Assembly: GCA_050946255.1 (NCBI GenBank)
Contig: JBMNUL010000107.1
Span: 1 to 9,320, forward strand
DNA length: 9,320 nucleotides
Source: JBMNUL01 sp050946255
GTDB lineage: Bacteria > Actinomycetota > Coriobacteriia > Coriobacteriales > CADBOM01
Reading direction: 5' to 3'
In this document: in pieces, positions 5,949 to 9,320 of the stretch
Numbering within the stretch: position 1 is the stretch's first letter
Layout of the letters: each line of letters opens with the position of its first letter
Notes under the pieces: model-generated
What the model was told of the DNA's origin: nothing
Database searches by the model: none
What the model saw: only the letters and a program-made list of their open reading frames with translations
Program-made: the position numbers and the translations under genes

Positions 5949-7676
5949 ATGAAAGTGCTGATTATAGGAGGAGTGGCCGGAGGTGCAACTGCCGCTGCAA
6001 GGCTCAGGCGCCTGGATGAGAGCGCGCAGATTGTAGTCATAGAGCGCACAGGATACGTTTCCTACGCCAATTGCGGCCTTCCTTACTATGTCGGTGGCGT
6101 GATCCAAGACCGACGCAGGCTCACACTGCAGACTCCCGAGAGCTTCAAGAGCCGATTCAACATCGATGTCCGCGTGAGGCAGGAGGCGATCTCCATTGAC
6201 AGGGAGGCCAAGGAAGTCGAGGTCAGACGCCTAGACGATGGCTCAATATACGTGGAGAGCTATGACAAGCTGGTTCTTTCCCCTGGAGCCAGACCTACCA
6301 TTCCCCCTGTTCCAGGTGTTGACCTTCCCGGTGTGTTCACGCTTCGCACTGTCGAGGATGCATTTGCGATCTCCGATTACATCGATGCGAATCGGGTACA
6401 ATCCGCGATTGTTGTCGGAGGGGGATTCATCGGACTCGAGACAGCGGAGAATCTAATCGGCAGAGGTGTTGAGACGACTGTGTTGCAGCGTCCGGCTCAT
6501 GCATTGAAGGTCCTTGATTCGGATATGGCGGCATATCTGCATGGTGCCATGAGGGATGGCGGAATCGACCTCAGGACCCGTGCGGATCTCACCGAGATCA
6601 GCTCTGATTCTGGAGATTCGAAATTGACCGTGAAATACCGCAATGCTGACACAAAGGACTCGATGGAACCTCTCAGCGCCGATATGGTCGTGCTGGCGAT
6701 TGGAGTCTCGCCTGACTCTCACCTCGCCTCTGATGCTGGCCTTGAAACTGGAATGAAGGGATCCATACGCACCGACGAGCACATGCGCACCAGCGACCCA
6801 GATATCTTTGCCGTAGGAGATGCAGTGGAGGTCGTGAACAAGGTGACCGGGAAACCTGCTCTAATAGCGCTTGCCGGGCCGGCCAACAAGCAGGGCAGGA
6901 TCGCGGCCGACAACATCTGTGGAATCGAAAGCACCTACAGGGGGTCGCAGGGCTCGTTCATCCTCAAGATGTTCGACCTTACCGTTGCATCCACTGGACT
7001 CAATGAGACAGGGGCGCAATCTGCCGGTATCGACTACGATTCCGCCGTCATTTCGATGGCCAATCACGCCACGTACTATCCGGGAGCAGAGCAGATGACT
7101 CTCAAGGTGGTGTTTGAAAATGGCACTGGAAAGATTCTGGGAGCGCAAATAGCCGGCTACTCTGGAGTGGACAAGCGCATCGACGTGCTTGCCACTGCAG
7201 TTGGCTCGGGTATGACAGCAGCAGACCTAACTGACCTCGACCTAGCCTATGCGCCGCCGTATTCATCTGCAAAGGATCCGGTGAACATGATCGGGTACGT
7301 TATTGGGAACATCGTCTCAGGTAGGGTGAAGCAGACGCATTGGGATGAAGTCACCACACGCATCTCTGGCTCGGGCACCGGTGGCAGCGATTTCATGATT
7401 CTGGACGTTCGCACCACAGGGGAGTATGACAAGGGGCATTTCGATGGCTCAGTCAATATCCCCTTGGACGAGCTTAGGGAACACCTTGACGAGATTCCCC
7501 ACGGAAAACAGCTCTTGGTCTATTGCCATTCCGGGTTGCGGAGCTACATCGCATGTCGCATCCTCTCTCAGAATGGGTTCGATTGCGAGAACGTCAGCGG
7601 AGGGTTTGGCTTCTACCAGATTACCGAGCTCGACCAGCGTCTCCTACGCGAGGGTCGAGGACCCTGCGGCTTGTAG
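5949..7676 (+). CDS. CoA-disulfide reductase-like FAD/NAD(P)H oxidoreductase fused to a rhodanese domain
   Basis: This 575-residue enzyme belongs to the CoADR-rhodanese (CoADR-RHD / NADH-dependent persulfide reductase) group. The FAD Rossmann motif GGVAGG is at 7-12. The single redox-active Cys42 sits in SYANCGLPYYVGG, diagnostic for CoA-disulfide reductases as opposed to two-Cys glutathione-reductase relatives. The NAD(P)H motif GGGFIGLE is at 157-164 and the second FAD motif, TSDPDIFAVGD, at 281-291. HATYYPG (373-379) and DLAYAPPYSSAKDP (431-444) are dimer-interface segments with conserved tyrosines near the partner's active site. The C-terminal rhodanese domain (about 478-565) has LDVRTTGEYDKGHFDGSVNIP and the active loop CHSGLRS with Cys526. 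Relatives reduce CoA-disulfide, CoA-persulfide or polysulfide, linking thiol redox to sulfane-sulfur handling. An extra Cys573 lies in the GPCGL tail. The start has GGAGG (5936-5940) 8 bp upstream. Confidence 0.95.
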   Translation: MKVLIIGGVAGGATAAARLRRLDESAQIVVIERTGYVSYANCGLPYYVGGVIQDRRRLTLQTPESFKSRFNIDVRVRQEAISIDREAKEVEVRRLDDGSIYVESYDKLVLSPGARPTIPPVPGVDLPGVFTLRTVEDAFAISDYIDANRVQSAIVVGGGFIGLETAENLIGRGVETTVLQRPAHALKVLDSDMAAYLHGAMRDGGIDLRTRADLTEISSDSGDSKLTVKYRNADTKDSMEPLSADMVVLAIGVSPDSHLASDAGLETGMKGSIRTDEHMRTSDPDIFAVGDAVEVVNKVTGKPALIALAGPANKQGRIAADNICGIESTYRGSQGSFILKMFDLTVASTGLNETGAQSAGIDYDSAVISMANHATYYPGAEQMTLKVVFENGTGKILGAQIAGYSGVDKRIDVLATAVGSGMTAADLTDLDLAYAPPYSSAKDPVNMIGYVIGNIVSGRVKQTHWDEVTTRISGSGTGGSDFMILDVRTTGEYDKGHFDGSVNIPLDELREHLDEIPHGKQLLVYCHSGLRSYIACRILSQNGFDCENVSGGFGFYQITELDQRLLREGRGPCGL

Positions 7677-7782
7677 GGGAGATTTGCGAGGATACGGCGC
7701 GGTCGAGAACATGTTGAGGGAAAGCAAACGCCGCATTCGTTACCGTGCCATGTGAGAAATGAAGCCGGAAACAGCCATTAAA

Positions 7783-7804
7783 CGCATTTCGATGCCGGAG
7801 ATTT
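7783..7804 (+). repeat. 22-bp direct repeat, copy 1
   Basis: The 22 bases at 7783-7804 (starting CGCATTTCGATGCCGG) recur exactly at 7846-7867, 63 bp downstream. In this copy the 3' end runs into GGAGA-TTTTT-TCTCC (7797-7811), a small 5-bp hairpin. A weaker resemblance (GAAGCCGGAAA, 7761-7771) lies just upstream and may be a decayed third copy. Confidence 0.85.
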
Positions 7805-7845
7805 TTTCTCCTCCACAGATTACGTGGTCGCTGCTTCTAGGTAAT

Positions 7846-7867
7846 CGCATTTCGATGCCGGAGATTT
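7846..7867 (+). repeat. 22-bp direct repeat, copy 2
   Basis: Exact second copy of 7783-7804. Here the element forms most of the left arm of the 31-nt hairpin at 7853-7883, which copy 1 cannot form because its right arm is absent. The sequence between and after the copies shows only vague similarity, so if this was a tandem duplication of about 63 bp it has decayed outside the 22 bp. Confidence 0.85.
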
Positions 7868-7892
7868 CGAATCTTCGGCATCGTTTCATTTT
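7853..7892 (+). terminator. Hairpin with interrupted T tract, probable terminator after the CoADR-rhodanese gene
   Basis: CGATGCCG-G-AGATT (7853-7866) pairs with AATCT-T-CGGCATCG (7870-7883) around a TCG loop, giving 14 pairs with one G-U. It is followed by TTTCATTTT (7884-7892). This has the form of an intrinsic terminator with an imperfect T tract. It lies 176 bp after the stop codon at 7676, an unusually long 3' untranslated region, so other roles are possible. Confidence 0.5.
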
Positions 7893-7977
7893 GAGGTTGT
7901 GGCTGCTGGTCACAAAGTGCCTAACTGATTTCCCCTGTAATTTCGACAAAAATAAAATATTGCCAAAAAAATTTTTA

Positions 7978-8007
7978 TTGACGTCTGTATATATGGGATG
8001 CTACGTT
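7978..8007 (+). promoter_or_regulatory. Candidate promoter of the DUF308 gene
   Basis: TTGACG (7978-7983) matches the -35 consensus at five of six positions. The best-spaced -10 is TACGTT (8002-8007, 18-bp spacer), which is weak; TATATA-like sequence (7988-7994) and TATAAA (8013-8018) are nearby but badly spaced. The AT-rich surroundings support a promoter here, but the exact -10 is uncertain. Confidence 0.4.
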
Positions 8008-8073
8008 TGTCATATAAAACTAAAGTGCGTAACTAGGCTTTTATTCACTGCCAATTGGATTGAGGCGATATTG

Positions 8074-8724
8074 ATGGACGAATGGAAAGAACAGACAAGA
8101 AAAGATGTGAAGAAGAACTTCGTGTTTGGAATCATCGCCGCCGTGTTGATGATAATCGTTGGAGTCGTCATGATTTTCAGTCCCGCAGCATCGCTCAGGG
8201 CGATACTGTGGGTCATTGCGATTGGCTTTTTGGTGGCGGGCATTTTCCGAATAGTCTCCTACGCCAGGATGCCCTACATGATCAGACCTGGATTCTCACT
8301 GGCTACAGGCGTGATAGACATTATCTGCAGTTTGATGATGATCGTTGCGATGGTTTCCAACCCTGTCTTCACCAATGAGGTGTTTGCGATCTTCATCGGG
8401 TTCATGTTCGGTTTCTATGCGATGTTCGCGGGCGTCAACACGCTTGCCGGATCGGGCTTTGTCAAGAGGCTCGGTGGCTCCAGCGGCTGGCTCATCGCCA
8501 GTGGTGTATTGGAGATCATTGCGGGCGTGATGTTGATGTTCGTGCCGCAGGCTGGGACAGTGTTTCTGATGTACCTGCTGGCTTTCATGTTCATCGTTTG
8601 CGGAGTGAGCCTCATCGCCACGGCGATAGACCTCAAGAACCGGTTCAAGTCACTCGACGACCTAAGCGACAGAATGGGGGAGGAGTTCGACCCCAACGAT
8701 CCCTTCAGGCGCTGGATGCCGTAG
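8074..8724 (+). CDS. HdeD/DUF308-family integral membrane protein
   Basis: This 216-residue protein has a short polar N-terminus with basic residues (MDEWKEQTRKDVKKN), six predicted hydrophobic helices (about 17-36, 41-63, 74-96, 103-124, 138-157 and 162-185) and an acidic cytoplasmic-looking tail ending FDPNDPFRRWMP. The paired-helix pattern with G-V-(IL)-(ED)-I-I-x-G/S repeats (GVIDIICS at 79-86, GVLEIIAG at 144-151) is typical of the DUF308 repeat found in HdeD-type proteins. HdeD is linked to acid resistance in E. coli, but for most members the biochemical role is unknown and I do not assign one. ATG 8074 is chosen: GAGG (8062-8065) is 8 bp upstream and the charged N-terminus before helix 1 starts there. 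It has its own AT-rich upstream region and no close co-directional partner, so it is probably transcribed alone. Confidence 0.85.
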   Translation: MDEWKEQTRKDVKKNFVFGIIAAVLMIIVGVVMIFSPAASLRAILWVIAIGFLVAGIFRIVSYARMPYMIRPGFSLATGVIDIICSLMMIVAMVSNPVFTNEVFAIFIGFMFGFYAMFAGVNTLAGSGFVKRLGGSSGWLIASGVLEIIAGVMLMFVPQAGTVFLMYLLAFMFIVCGVSLIATAIDLKNRFKSLDDLSDRMGEEFDPNDPFRRWMP

Positions 8725-8761
8725 GAGCGTAAGTTCTGGCGGCTCGAATACCGTAGGAGCG
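8719..8761 (+). repeat. Short direct repeat at the end of the DUF308 gene
   Basis: CCGTAGGAGCG occurs at 8719-8729, where its TAG is the stop codon of the DUF308 gene, and again at 8751-8761, 32 bp downstream. The last codon and stop have thus been copied into the 3' flank. It is short enough to be a small slippage duplication, and no function is suggested. Confidence 0.6.
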
Positions 8762-8825
8762 GAGCCACTGAGAGCTCTGTTGCAGTTCAAACTCGCTGGT
8801 CTGTGTGATTGTCCTGAGCGATGAA

Positions 8826-8862
8826 GGTGCAGGCGAGATGCTTTGGCATGTGCAGATGCACC
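8826..8862. other. Inverted repeat between two convergent genes
   Basis: GGTGCA (8826-8831) and TGCACC (8857-8862) flank an inner ATGC-TTTG-GCAT hairpin (8838-8849). The element lies between the 3' ends of two convergent genes, where a two-way terminator would be expected, but neither side has a T tract. A second small stem, AGAGC-AAG-GCTCT (8879-8891) followed by ATTTT, overlaps the minus-strand stop codon and might serve the plus strand. Confidence 0.3.
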
Positions 8863-8889
8863 GGGGGAGTTTGTGCTGAGAGCAAGGCT

Positions 8890-9210
8890 CTATTTTCCGG
8901 TGCGGTCGAATTCCTTCACTGTCTCGTCGTCCAGGCCGTGCATGCTCATGTACTTCTTGTACTCTTTGCTGGTCCTGGAAAATATTGTCCCAGTTCCGCC
9001 CACTACGCATGCGACTACCACGGCGATGACGGCCGTGATGATGGTCGCGGGCAGCGAGGTGTTGACAGGGGAAAAGGAATAGATTGCCCACAGTACCACG
9101 GCTATGGCCAGCCCGATGAAGAACATCATGCGGTAGTTGTTTCGCTTGTCGCGCAGTTCCACTGCCTCGCGTAGATACTTGCGGTTGACTTTCGTCTTTC
9201 TATTAGACAT
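8890..9210 (-). CDS. Small two-helix membrane protein of unknown function
   Basis: This 106-residue protein is read on the minus strand. It begins with a basic, probably cytoplasmic stretch (MSNRKTKVNRKYLREAVELRDKRNNYR), has two hydrophobic helices (about 28-47 and 54-78) joined by a short loop (FSPVNTSLP), and ends in a charged tail (SKEYKKYMSMHGLDDETVKEFDRTGK). I do not recognise the family. Both ends should face the cytoplasm by the positive-inside rule. ATG at 9210 is preferred because AGGGGA lies about 10 bp upstream on this strand and the basic N-terminus fits; an in-frame TTG at 9282 would add 24 residues with no support. It converges on the DUF308 membrane protein gene with a 165-bp gap, so the two are not co-transcribed. 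The upstream region runs off the window, so its promoter cannot be judged fully. Confidence 0.75.
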   Translation of the reverse strand: MSNRKTKVNRKYLREAVELRDKRNNYRMMFFIGLAIAVVLWAIYSFSPVNTSLPATIITAVIAVVVACVVGGTGTIFSRTSKEYKKYMSMHGLDDETVKEFDRTGK

Positions 9211-9320
9211 TTTCGCCACGTCCCCTGAAGATCTTGCTGCATCTAGATTGCCCCAATCCACCTGTGGCCGTCTAGGGTGCAAGAGATTGCTTGAAAGGAT
9301 TGTACATCATTGAGCAAATC

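Larger units (their letters stand above)
7677..8073. other. 397-bp non-coding gap with duplicated element, hairpin and AT-rich promoter region
   Basis: No convincing gene is found here. An open frame continues upstream of the next gene to 7759, but it crosses a strong hairpin and has no family resemblance. The left part is GC-balanced and contains a 22-bp element twice and a 31-nt hairpin. The right part, about 7930-8045, is markedly AT-rich compared with everything around it (for example A7 followed by T5 at 7965-7976) and is where a promoter for the DUF308 gene is expected. Confidence 0.75.

Noticed and set aside
7783..7867. CRISPR-like spacing of the 22-bp repeats
   Set aside because: Only two exact copies, a 41-bp gap and no cas genes; one copy is part of a hairpin with unique sequence.
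7759..8073. N-terminal extension of the DUF308 protein by 105 residues
   Set aside because: The extension crosses the 31-nt hairpin, both 22-bp repeats and the AT-rich promoter-like stretch, has no family resemblance, and has a poorer start context than ATG 8074 with its GAGG site.
8821..9174. Plus-strand open frames of 117 and 79 codons opposite the minus-strand gene
   Set aside because: They are shadows of the membrane-protein gene; the products are Cys- and His-rich with no coherent domain pattern.
9211..9282. TTG start adding 24 residues to the minus-strand membrane protein
   Set aside because: A rare start with no clear ribosome-binding site, whereas ATG 9210 has AGGGGA upstream.

Overview
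The window looks like chromosomal DNA from a GC-rich, Gram-positive, probably anaerobic bacterium. The sign of a Gram-positive wall is a sortase sorting signal (IPKTG, a hydrophobic segment, then an Arg-rich tail) at the end of a large repeat-built surface protein. That protein style, together with a CoA-disulfide-reductase/rhodanese fusion and an iron-sulfur-flavoprotein-like enzyme, fits a host-associated Actinomycetota of the Coriobacteriia type. This placement is inferred from protein style, not from a marker gene.

Layout. Positions 2-4042 (+) hold the C-terminal 1,346 residues of a giant wall-anchored pilin/adhesin; its N-terminus lies outside the window. It consists of eight consecutive Spy0128/FctA-like domains, each with the Lys, Glu and Asn expected to form an internal isopeptide bond, followed by the sorting signal. 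A leader of about 170 bp follows, with a 27-nt hairpin and a 20-bp palindrome. Next come a small flavoprotein with a compact four-Cys motif (4217-4753), a strong intrinsic terminator (4789-4832), a consensus -10 box, and a short-chain dehydrogenase (5017-5802). A CoA-disulfide-reductase-like flavoenzyme fused to a rhodanese domain (5949-7676) comes after that. A 397-bp gap (7677-8073) holds a duplicated 22-bp element, a 31-nt hairpin and an AT-rich promoter-like stretch. It precedes a six-helix DUF308/HdeD-type membrane protein (8074-8724). A small two-helix membrane protein runs convergently on the minus strand (8890-9210).

How the genes relate. The surface protein is unrelated in role to the rest. 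The flavoprotein, the dehydrogenase and the CoADR-rhodanese are all nucleotide- or flavin-dependent redox enzymes, and the last is a thiol/persulfide enzyme. They do not form a tight operon: they are separated by 146-263 bp, one gap with a clear terminator, so each may be its own transcription unit. The membrane proteins at the right end have no assigned substrate.

I do not see a mobile element, CRISPR array, RNA gene or clearly new multi-gene system. The items most worth a second look are the internal architecture of the surface protein (two domain subclasses in an apparent W-W-o-o/W-W-o-o order, with one domain pair recently duplicated), the structured leader before the flavoprotein, and the duplicated element before the DUF308 gene.
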